64,000 nt of DNA, taken from assembly GCA_963678555.2 (NCBI GenBank), contig OY782871.2, forward strand, positions 558,001 to 622,000, read 5' to 3'. Positions 9,029 to 16,396 of this stretch are shown here, piece by piece. A program made the position numbers and the translations under genes. This DNA is from SABI01 sp963678555. GTDB taxonomy: Bacteria; Spirochaetota; Spirochaetia; Sphaerochaetales; Sphaerochaetaceae. Numbering within the stretch: the first letter of the stretch is position 1; every line of letters begins with the position of its first letter. The notes below the pieces were generated by a model. It worked only from the letters and a program-made list of their open reading frames with translations. It searched no databases and was not told where the DNA came from.

Positions 9029-10231
9029 TCAGGCATTCTCCTCTACTTGTTGATTCATCATGTATTGATACTGTTCAAGATACCTCACGCTGGAAGCTTC
9101 CTGTCTCAGTCGAAGCCGATAGATTATCGACTTGTAGGAAAATTCCATCGTGCGTTTCGCATTGACTGCAAACGAAGCCATAAGAGCCAGTTCAAAGACC
9201 CTCTCTTCGGTCTCATCATCGGGAAAGCTCAGGATGATTCTGTCGCGGTAGGCATGAACCAGGAACCGGCGACTGAGAACCACGAACGATTCCCCTTCGA
9301 TCCTCTGGAAGAGTATCCCCTGATCCGCAGGGAACAGCGGTGTGCTGATACCTGCATTCCTGAGGAGATGGACAAGCTCTTCGCTCTCCCACCGGTGCCA
9401 TTGACTGAGCGTGAGTATCCGTGTCTCTGACTGTCCGCCCGCCGGGCGTGCTACGTCATACGGGTCAAGGATCCATGAGGAGGAGCACTTCGTGCAGGTG
9501 ATCGTATCCCTGCGTGCTCTGATCGTCGAGAAGGAAGAGCAGGAGGGGCAGGCAAACAGGAGGTCTTCCACTCCTTCGGCTCTCACTCTGCCCCTGTAGG
9601 GCACAGCGTGGTCCCTCTGCCACGCATCATGGGAAACGTATAGCCTCTCATTGAGAAGCCGGGTAAGTTCTGACACCTTAAGGGAGGAGAATTCTTCGAT
9701 GTGAAGGACACTCATCACACGCAGTGTGATAGGGCCCCTGCGGTCCTTCACAGCCCAGCGCGGACGGGCACCGAAGGCTCCCTCGATATGGAAGACGACC
9801 ACCGGGACCCGGAACATCTTAATCATCTTCGCCATCGCATCGGGAACAGGAAGGGAATCTCCGTCCCACGTCCTTGTTCCTTCCGGGAACAGACCGACGA
9901 CCTCTCCTCGGGCGAGTTTTTCCCGTATCGTCCGTATCGTGTACAGATCGCTCTTTCCCTGCTGTTTTGCAATTGCGCCGATCCCTTTGGCCAGGAGAAT
10001 ACCGAGAAGGGGGAACTTGAACAGATAGCGTCCTGCGACCCAGTTGATATGGAAACGGACGGCTGCGGAGATGAACATCGGATCGAACGTATGAACATGG
10101 TTGCCGATCACAAGGAACGGCCCCTCAGAGGGAATGATTTCAAAATTCTCCCGCCTGATCCTGTGGGTCTTATTCAGCAGGGCTCCATAGGTAGGTCTCA
10201 GTAAAGTAATCAGCCACGGTGTTCTTGACAT
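9029..10231 (-). CDS. PlsC-like acyltransferase with C-terminal zinc ribbon
   Basis: The N-terminal half is a 1-acylglycerol-3-phosphate acyltransferase: catalytic H45-x4-D50 in NHVHTFDP and FPEGTRTWDG at 115-124. Unusually, residues 221-260 form a zinc ribbon (C228-x2-C231...C246-x2-C249), followed by about 140 residues that resemble no family I recognise. There is no clear transmembrane anchor. The likely role is phosphatidic acid or lysolipid acylation, but the ribbon suggests a regulatory or partner-binding function. It begins its own transcription unit, with a promoter upstream, and is followed without a gap by gltS. Confidence 0.82.
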   Translation of the reverse strand: MSRTPWLITLLRPTYGALLNKTHRIRRENFEIIPSEGPFLVIGNHVHTFDPMFISAAVRFHINWVAGRYLFKFPLLGILLAKGIGAIAKQQGKSDLYTIRTIREKLARGEVVGLFPEGTRTWDGDSLPVPDAMAKMIKMFRVPVVVFHIEGAFGARPRWAVKDRRGPITLRVMSVLHIEEFSSLKVSELTRLLNERLYVSHDAWQRDHAVPYRGRVRAEGVEDLLFACPSCSSFSTIRARRDTITCTKCSSSWILDPYDVARPAGGQSETRILTLSQWHRWESEELVHLLRNAGISTPLFPADQGILFQRIEGESFVVLSRRFLVHAYRDRIILSFPDDETEERVFELALMASFAVNAKRTMEFSYKSIIYRLRLRQEASSVRYLEQYQYMMNQQVEENA

Positions 10232-10249
10232 AGTGTTTCCTAGGTGTCA

Positions 10250-10279
10250 ACTGTACCATACCACTGAGCAGGCTGTCCA
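10250..10279 (-). promoter_or_regulatory. Promoter of plsC-gltS-udg-ispE
   Basis: TGGACA (10274-10279) and TACAGT (10250-10255) with 18 bp spacing on the minus strand, predicting a start near 10243 and a short leader with AGGA before the plsC ATG at 10231. This separates the unit from the pyr operon, which ends at 10317. Confidence 0.55.
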
Positions 10280-10316
10280 TCGATATCCTCCCGCAGCACA
10301 TAAGTCCGGTTCCAGT

Positions 10317-11378
10317 TCATCGGAGAACAGAGAACGGGTCGGTATCATACTCTTCCCGCAGAGAGTCGATGAGAGGTTCCAGCATGGAATCGGAAGGAAC
10401 ATCCACAGAGAAAGCTGTTCGGAACACCTCATTGACACGGCCTCCGAGGAGTCTCTCCAGAGCAGATTCTGTGATACCTGCTTCTCTCAGGGCTCTGATA
10501 AGATGTAGAGTGCCCTGAAAACCCGGAATTCCGCTTGCCCCCTCCTCCTTTTCCTGTCTGGTGTGGGGAGCATGATCACTCTCGATCCAGTCCACATCGC
10601 CGTTAAGCAGACCATTGAACACAGCCTTTCTGTCCTGCTCGCTCCTGAGGGGAGGATTCATCTTCACGAGAAGACCCATCGTGTTGAGCAGATCACCGGT
10701 CATCAGAGCATGATGCGCTGTAGCACCACAGGTGATCTCCATCCCTCTGGAACGCTCGTAGGAAACCATCTCTATCCCTTCCTGTGTCGAGATATGGCAG
10801 ATATGGAGTGTTCCCCTGAACGGCAGGCCCCTGACGAGACGTATCTGATCCTCGATCGAGGCGATCTCCGCTTCCCGAGGCCTCGCCTTCAGGTGAGAAG
10901 ACGGATCGGAAGGACTGAACACGTCCCCTGACATGAGAGATTCCTTCTCACAGTGTACAGCAACGACACCGCGGTACCCGGTATCGCTGAGCGTGCGGTA
11001 GACCTCTCTCTGCTGTGCAACCGACGCAATCCCCATGCTGCCCGTCGAGTGTCCGGCAAAGAGCTTCAGTCCGATCATTGCCGGAAAGAGATGATGATGG
11101 AGAGAGACCAGAGCTTCCAGCTGGGAAGGATCCGTTGTAACACCGCCGTAGGCGGCGTAGTGTACCTCACGAGAGTATCGCTCTGACACACTGCGGGCTG
11201 CATCTGATCCTTCCTCGATACGCCTGCTCACAAGGTGAGGGAAGATGAGAGAGGGGGAGGTGTTCGGCATATCGAACAGAGTCGTGAACTGTACCCGTGA
11301 GGCAACCGTCAGACCGTGGTCAATCGTTTCCTTCTCCTTCTGATTCCAGTCTCTCAGGTGAACATGCGGATCTATCAT
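10317..11378 (-). CDS. pyrC: Dihydroorotase
   Basis: Third step of pyrimidine synthesis, closing carbamoyl-aspartate to dihydroorotate; 353 residues. It has the DPHVHLRDW metal motif at the N-terminus, GLKLFAGHSTG with the probable carbamylated lysine, HCEKES, HICHIS and SDHAPH. The ATG at 11378 overlaps the pyrDK stop as ATGA, which fixes the start; a longer reading would run into pyrDK. Last gene of the pyr operon. Confidence 0.93.
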   Translation of the reverse strand: MIDPHVHLRDWNQKEKETIDHGLTVASRVQFTTLFDMPNTSPSLIFPHLVSRRIEEGSDAARSVSERYSREVHYAAYGGVTTDPSQLEALVSLHHHLFPAMIGLKLFAGHSTGSMGIASVAQQREVYRTLSDTGYRGVVAVHCEKESLMSGDVFSPSDPSSHLKARPREAEIASIEDQIRLVRGLPFRGTLHICHISTQEGIEMVSYERSRGMEITCGATAHHALMTGDLLNTMGLLVKMNPPLRSEQDRKAVFNGLLNGDVDWIESDHAPHTRQEKEEGASGIPGFQGTLHLIRALREAGITESALERLLGGRVNEVFRTAFSVDVPSDSMLEPLIDSLREEYDTDPFSVLR

Positions 11379-13120
11379 AACAGCTGTGGCGCCTCCTTCG
11401 TTATATACTCGTAGGTGACGAAGGTTCCCCACTGACAGGTAAGACGGTCTCCGCAGAGACACTCTCCGCACATCCCCACTCCGCACATCGTCATCAGCTC
11501 GAGTGAGAGATGGATCCGGGATGGCAGGATTCCTTTTCGTTCCAGAATCTCTGCTCCACGTTTCAGGAAAGGAGTGGGCCCGACGATGTAGGCGCTGCAC
11601 GCAGCTCCGTCGATATCCAGATCCTCGATATGGGTCAGGACCCGGGCGATCAGGCCGTTGTCTGCAATACAGGTGAACGGTACGGCATCCCGCATGGGGG
11701 AAGTGACAGAGTTACCCTCACACCCCGAAGCGTCACTCACTCCATGATACACCTGCACATCGACACCGTGTTCAGTGAGACTCTTCACCAGCGGGGGCAG
11801 AACTGCGATACCGGTTCCTCCCGCTATCAGGATTGACTTCGACGCATCATCCACTGTCACCGGAGCCCCGTAGAGCCCCCTCACATAGAGCCTTTCACCC
11901 ACAGAGAGTGAACAGATGGCAGAACTGACCTTCCCCTTGCGCTTGACAAGGAAACTGAGGGGCTCGACACGTGCAATCGAGAAGGGCTTCTCCCCGATCC
12001 CGGGCAGCCAGAGAAACGCGAACTCACCCGCTTCATACTCAAGAGAACCATCGAGAGTGATCAGCATGGTATCGGCAGCTACAGGGGTCATCCCGGTTAC
12101 CCGGTAGGACCTGTAGGACATGGAATTGTCCCTGGACATAAACTGTGATGCTGTACCGGCATCTTCCCCGCCCTCTAGAATCTGCCGGGCTTCTGATACC
12201 ATGGCTTCCAGGTAGCTTCCCCAGTCTTTCTGATGAACTCCGGCGAAGGCTGACCCGATACCGACGACATCGGCACCGCTGTGTATCATCTCGGTGATTC
12301 CCCGGGCATCACTCACCCCCCCCATTCCGATGATCGGGACATCCTCCCCCACTGCCGCACGAACCTCGCGCACCGCCTCGAGGGCGCGTTCATGGATCCA
12401 GTGTCCGCTCTTCCCCCCTGCTCCGCCCAGATTGTTCTGGAGAATGGGGGTATTGGACGCAGGGGAGATATGCACTTCAGGACCGACGGTATTGATCAGT
12501 GACAGACCGTCAGCTCCCGCTTCCATCAGGGGGACGGCAATATCGGCAAGACTGTCTACGTTCGGGGTCAGTTTCGGAAAGATAAGTGCCTTGAATCCGG
12601 AGCCTACAGCATCCCTGATTCCCTTCATATACATCGATGAAAGCTGCCGGGAACAGCCGATGGTCGCACCATACCCGTGCTCTGCATGGGGACAGCTGAA
12701 GTTCAGTTCAATGATGTCCGCAACATCCTCAAAGGCCCTGACTAGGATAATGAAGTCCTCGACGGTGCTCGCAGATACCGAAACATTGAGGATCGCCCGA
12801 AGAGGATGATTCCTTCTGAGCTCAATCAGCTCAGAAAGAGCCACTTCCAAGCCGGGATTCCTCAACCCCACCGAGTTCCCGAAGGAACCCGTTTCGGGTT
12901 CACAGATGATGGGCTCGGGGTTCCCTTCGTTCCGCTCTACCTGAAAACTCTTGGTGGTGATGAGTCCGATCTCAGGCAGGTAGGAATCGACATATCTGAT
13001 GAGGCCGGGTTTTGTCGAGACAACCCCTGATACCGTTGCGCAGGAGACCAGTGAGGGGTCAGCAAGCGCCCTCTGGTGACGATGTTTCAGATACGCAAGC
13101 ACTTCGTTCCTAGTTCTCAC
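11375..13120 (-). CDS. pyrD: Fused dihydroorotate dehydrogenase (PyrD) - electron transfer subunit (PyrK)
   Basis: A single 581-residue polypeptide. Residues 1-320 are class 1B dihydroorotate dehydrogenase: LNFSCPH with catalytic C143, FPKLTPN, and GMGGVSDARG for FMN phosphate. Residues 335-581 are PyrK: FAD/NAD-binding EKPFSIAR and AGGTGIAVLPPL, then a [2Fe-2S] ligand set C546-x4-C551-x2-C554-x7-C562. In most bacteria these are two proteins forming a heterotetramer that passes electrons to NAD+. It starts with GTG overlapping the pyrF stop (GTGA) and overlaps pyrC by 4 bp. Confidence 0.92.
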   Translation of the reverse strand: MRTRNEVLAYLKHRHQRALADPSLVSCATVSGVVSTKPGLIRYVDSYLPEIGLITTKSFQVERNEGNPEPIICEPETGSFGNSVGLRNPGLEVALSELIELRRNHPLRAILNVSVSASTVEDFIILVRAFEDVADIIELNFSCPHAEHGYGATIGCSRQLSSMYMKGIRDAVGSGFKALIFPKLTPNVDSLADIAVPLMEAGADGLSLINTVGPEVHISPASNTPILQNNLGGAGGKSGHWIHERALEAVREVRAAVGEDVPIIGMGGVSDARGITEMIHSGADVVGIGSAFAGVHQKDWGSYLEAMVSEARQILEGGEDAGTASQFMSRDNSMSYRSYRVTGMTPVAADTMLITLDGSLEYEAGEFAFLWLPGIGEKPFSIARVEPLSFLVKRKGKVSSAICSLSVGERLYVRGLYGAPVTVDDASKSILIAGGTGIAVLPPLVKSLTEHGVDVQVYHGVSDASGCEGNSVTSPMRDAVPFTCIADNGLIARVLTHIEDLDIDGAACSAYIVGPTPFLKRGAEILERKGILPSRIHLSLELMTMCGVGMCGECLCGDRLTCQWGTFVTYEYITKEAPQLL

Positions 13121-14010
13121 AGCGCAGTCTCCTCAAGCAGACTCTCGATGTTCGCGATGCATTTCGACAGCCAGTCAGCCGGTGCCGGTCCCTTCTTCCA
13201 TGGATGTGTAAGGGCGCTTGAGGAGTTTATCCTGCACAGGGTAACCGGGTACGACTCACCTCTGAGGGCTTCGATTGTCTCCCGTGCGCTCGCACCCTGG
13301 GAACCGACTCCGGGAATCAGGAGGGGGATCCCGTGTTCCGCGGCGACAGAAGCGATCTGCTTCAGCTCCTCAATATGGGTGGCACCGACGACCGCTCCGA
13401 GACCGTCTGCCTTCCCGGACCAGGAGGCAATGGTACGGATCACGCTCATGTACAGCGGCTCAAGAACCTCCCCGTCTGTAGAGTCGAGGGTATTGAGCAG
13501 CTGAAAGTCCCTTGACCCGGGGTTGCTCGTCCGGTCAAGGAGGTAGACACCGTTTGTTTCATAGGGAGGGTCAAGGAAGGGAAATACCGAGTCACTTCCC
13601 ATATAGGGGCTCACGGTCACAGCATCACTCCCCCAGACATCGAAGGCTTCGGATGCATAGTTGAGACTCGAACGGGCAATGTCTCCCCGTTTCGAATCGA
13701 GGATCACTGGAATCCCGGGGAAAAGATCCTCAAGCATATCAAGGATACCTGCCAGAGCACGTGAGCCTGCAAACTCACCGCTGCGAGGAGCATCGAGCAC
13801 GCTGTAGTATCCGATATTCGGCTTGAAGGCAGCAGGGGAGAGGTTCCTTCTGACCATCTCGTTCAACAGGGTTTCGAAAAACGATACCACGTCCGCACGG
13901 ATATCAGAGCTGTGGCTGTTGATCACCTCATACTGGACATCAAGCCCCATGCAGGCACAGTTCCCGCTCTTCTCGCTACTTTGCTGTAACAGACTTCTAT
14001 ACGTATTCAT
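13117..14010 (-). CDS. pyrF: Orotidine 5'-phosphate decarboxylase, type 2
   Basis: Final UMP-forming step; 297 residues. The motif DSKRGDIARSS (catalytic Asp-Lys-Asp set) and the long N-terminal GLDVQYEVI identify the longer type 2 OMP decarboxylase family, as in mycobacteria, rather than the 230-residue type 1 enzyme. It overlaps pyrDK by 4 bp and starts 11 bp after pyrE ends. Confidence 0.92.
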   Translation of the reverse strand: MNTYRSLLQQSSEKSGNCACMGLDVQYEVINSHSSDIRADVVSFFETLLNEMVRRNLSPAAFKPNIGYYSVLDAPRSGEFAGSRALAGILDMLEDLFPGIPVILDSKRGDIARSSLNYASEAFDVWGSDAVTVSPYMGSDSVFPFLDPPYETNGVYLLDRTSNPGSRDFQLLNTLDSTDGEVLEPLYMSVIRTIASWSGKADGLGAVVGATHIEELKQIASVAAEHGIPLLIPGVGSQGASARETIEALRGESYPVTLCRINSSSALTHPWKKGPAPADWLSKCIANIESLLEETAL

Positions 14011-14021
14011 ATCACTTCCCT

Positions 14022-14708
14022 CTACTCGAAACCATGGGTCTTACCCCATGTGAACGGATCTTCACGCCACTGGCTGAGCAGTACAACACCCTCCCGGTCG
14101 AGATACCCTGTCTCCCGGGCCACCTGCAGCATCGTATCATAATCAAGAAGACTGACAGCACGCACCTGCTCAGTAAGCGAATCGAAGGCCTCCCGAGCGG
14201 CATCGAAGCCGTAGGTGAAGATCGACAGACAGCAGGAGACTCTGGCGCCTGCCTCCTGAAGCGCCCTGACGGCTTTGATTGAGGAGCCTCCGGTGGAGAT
14301 CAGGTCCTCGATGAGGAGGACATCCTTTCCTTCGAGTGAAAGAGACGGACCGGGTCCTTCGATCTGCTGTCCCAGACCATGGTCCTTACCGGAGGAACGG
14401 ACATACACAAGCGGCAATCCCAAGGCATCAGCAAGGGTGGTGGCATGAGGGATACCTGCCGTGGCCGTACCTGCCACCACGTCGACCTGAAGTGACAGGG
14501 CGTCTGTGAGTGCATGGAAGCCCTCGGCAATGAGTTTCCGTGTCCCGCTGTCTGCAAGAAGCCTCCTGTTGTCATTATACATCGGCATGCGGTACCCGCT
14601 GGCCCATCGGAACGGGTCTACGGGGTCAAGCTTTATCGCCTGCATATCAAGAGCCGAGCGGGCTATCTGAGTTCCGTATCTCTTCTGAATATCCTTGATC
14701 GTGTCCAT
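14022..14708 (-). CDS. pyrE: Orotate phosphoribosyltransferase
   Basis: Converts orotate plus PRPP to OMP; 228 residues. The PRPP-binding signature VLLIEDLISTGGSS (about residues 119-132), GTATAGIPHAT and YVRSSGKDHG are diagnostic. It starts 3 bp after the pyrBI stop and is followed closely by pyrF. Confidence 0.94.
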   Translation of the reverse strand: MDTIKDIQKRYGTQIARSALDMQAIKLDPVDPFRWASGYRMPMYNDNRRLLADSGTRKLIAEGFHALTDALSLQVDVVAGTATAGIPHATTLADALGLPLVYVRSSGKDHGLGQQIEGPGPSLSLEGKDVLLIEDLISTGGSSIKAVRALQEAGARVSCCLSIFTYGFDAAREAFDSLTEQVRAVSLLDYDTMLQVARETGYLDREGVVLLSQWREDPFTWGKTHGFE

Positions 14709-14711
14709 GGG

Positions 14712-16307
14712 CTATCTCCATATCTCCTGATAGTTATGTTCTGTGTGGCAATAGGCACATACGTACCTGTTCTCACGGGTGCGCAAAAAGCGTGCAGGAA
14801 CCCCCTCATTGTGCTCGGGATGACTGATACAGGCCTCATTACGGCACGACAGATCATCGAAATTATAGATCCTCGGTGGAAGGTGCGTTCGGTATTTCGC
14901 CTCGACCTTACCGTCCCGTATCACATTGAGTGTACACCCTGCCGCCACCGCTGCAAGACGTTTCAGTTCCTTGCGGCTGAACTCGGTCACCCCCGGGCGG
15001 AAGATGATACCCTTGTACGCCCCTTCGGCACTGTCACTGGTGGAAACCCACTCTCCCCCCCTCTCATCGGCAAGATTCAGCACTTTTATGATAAGGGCCA
15101 TGGAACGCCGGATCGTGGAAGGGCTCTCTCCCCTGCCGATGTGGTCTATCACGATGCCGTTCCTGATCGGATTGACCCCTTCGGAAACACGCCGGGGATC
15201 AGAAGAACCTTCACGGTGAGAGTCCGTCACGTTGACGATGTACTCCTCCTTATCCTGACTCCCGGTTATGGTGACCTCTCCGGTGTAATCATCTCCTATC
15301 GTACCTGCCAGCATCGCAAGGAGCGTGATACGGACATACATGCCGTTGATCGACTGCCGCTCATACCCGTTGAGTGACGTACCGTCAACCTCTGTCGGTA
15401 TCGTGGGATGGATGCGGTGACGGGGAAGCGGGTGGTAGAACTTCGTCCCCTCGGGGAGACGGTCATCGCCCTGTCCTGTCCAGGAGACCTTCTTCCTCAG
15501 GTTCTGCTGGTTCTTCAGGATCCTCTCACCCATCCGTTCCAGCTGGGGGCGGGTGAAGTACCACTTGGCGGAGATATGGTCCTGGGCAAGATATTCCCCG
15601 ATCGAATCGAACACCCGTACCGTATACCCGTTCTCTTTCATCTTGGACAGGTAATGCTCAGGCATCATCAGCTCCGGCGGCGCGATAAGATCGACTTCCA
15701 CCGAATCAAACAGTGTCAGACCATCAGCCTTGGAATGGACGGTACGTCCGTGGTACAGATCACCGACAAGGGCCAGATGGAGGTGGTCTGTACTGAACCC
15801 GTTATCCTCCAGAAACGTAAACTCATCAAGCAGTTCCTGGGTCGGGTGTTCATGCTTCCCGTCCCCTGCGTTAATGAAGGAAGGAAGGCGTTTCAGGCTA
15901 TTTCTCTGTGCATACGCAGTGGTCGCCTCATCAAGCCAGGTGCAGACACCTTCCAGTTTACTCCTGATGATGAAGATATTATTGGCATAGCCGGCAAGTG
16001 TGTTGAACGTATCCGCGTAGCTCTCGCCCTTGTTGAATGAGGACGTGTCAGCAGCAAGATCACTCACTTTCACACCATGAAAGGCCGCTGCATTTCTGAA
16101 CGATTCCCGGGTGCGGGTCGAGTCCTCAAGGAACACCTCGTAGATACCGACATCCCTGTTGTCGATACGAAACTGTCCCAGGATAGCTTCATCGGATGAA
16201 ATGTACGCTTCCTTCAGGATACGCGTCTTCTCAAACAGATACTTCCTCTCTTCGATACTCAGATCGTGTATCACCGAAACCGATCTTCCGACGAATGGAT
16301 TACTCAT
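14712..16307 (-). CDS. pyrB: Fused aspartate carbamoyltransferase catalytic-regulatory chain (PyrBI)
   Basis: First committed step of pyrimidine synthesis. The 531-residue protein has the catalytic chain (STRTRESF carbamoyl-phosphate loop near residue 60, then HPTQELLDE and HPLPRH) fused to a PyrI regulatory chain with the zinc site C488-x4-C493...C517-x2-C520 at the very C-terminus. Such fusions are known from Thermotoga and treponemes. The nucleotide-effector domain (about 345-470) is therefore delivered 1:1 with catalytic chains. First gene of pyrBI-pyrE-pyrF-pyrDK-pyrC. Confidence 0.93.
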   Translation of the reverse strand: MSNPFVGRSVSVIHDLSIEERKYLFEKTRILKEAYISSDEAILGQFRIDNRDVGIYEVFLEDSTRTRESFRNAAAFHGVKVSDLAADTSSFNKGESYADTFNTLAGYANNIFIIRSKLEGVCTWLDEATTAYAQRNSLKRLPSFINAGDGKHEHPTQELLDEFTFLEDNGFSTDHLHLALVGDLYHGRTVHSKADGLTLFDSVEVDLIAPPELMMPEHYLSKMKENGYTVRVFDSIGEYLAQDHISAKWYFTRPQLERMGERILKNQQNLRKKVSWTGQGDDRLPEGTKFYHPLPRHRIHPTIPTEVDGTSLNGYERQSINGMYVRITLLAMLAGTIGDDYTGEVTITGSQDKEEYIVNVTDSHREGSSDPRRVSEGVNPIRNGIVIDHIGRGESPSTIRRSMALIIKVLNLADERGGEWVSTSDSAEGAYKGIIFRPGVTEFSRKELKRLAAVAAGCTLNVIRDGKVEAKYRTHLPPRIYNFDDLSCRNEACISHPEHNEGVPARFLRTRENRYVCAYCHTEHNYQEIWR

Positions 16308-16325
16308 ACTCGCTCCTGTCTTCTC

Positions 16326-16353
16326 AAAAAATAAGCCGGCAATGCCGGCTTAT
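16326..16353 (-). terminator. Hairpin with T-run between wzz and pyrB (terminator or pyr attenuator)
   Basis: A perfect 10-bp stem ATAAGCCGGC/GCCGGCTTAT with a 3-nt loop (16331-16353), followed on the minus strand by a T-run and ending only about 19 bp before the pyrB ATG. As a terminator it would end the wzz transcript; its closeness to pyrB also makes it a candidate attenuator. Confidence 0.75.
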
Positions 16354-16396
16354 GGTTACTATGTGTTCTTCTTCTGTGTGGGTATTCTGTGTTCGC

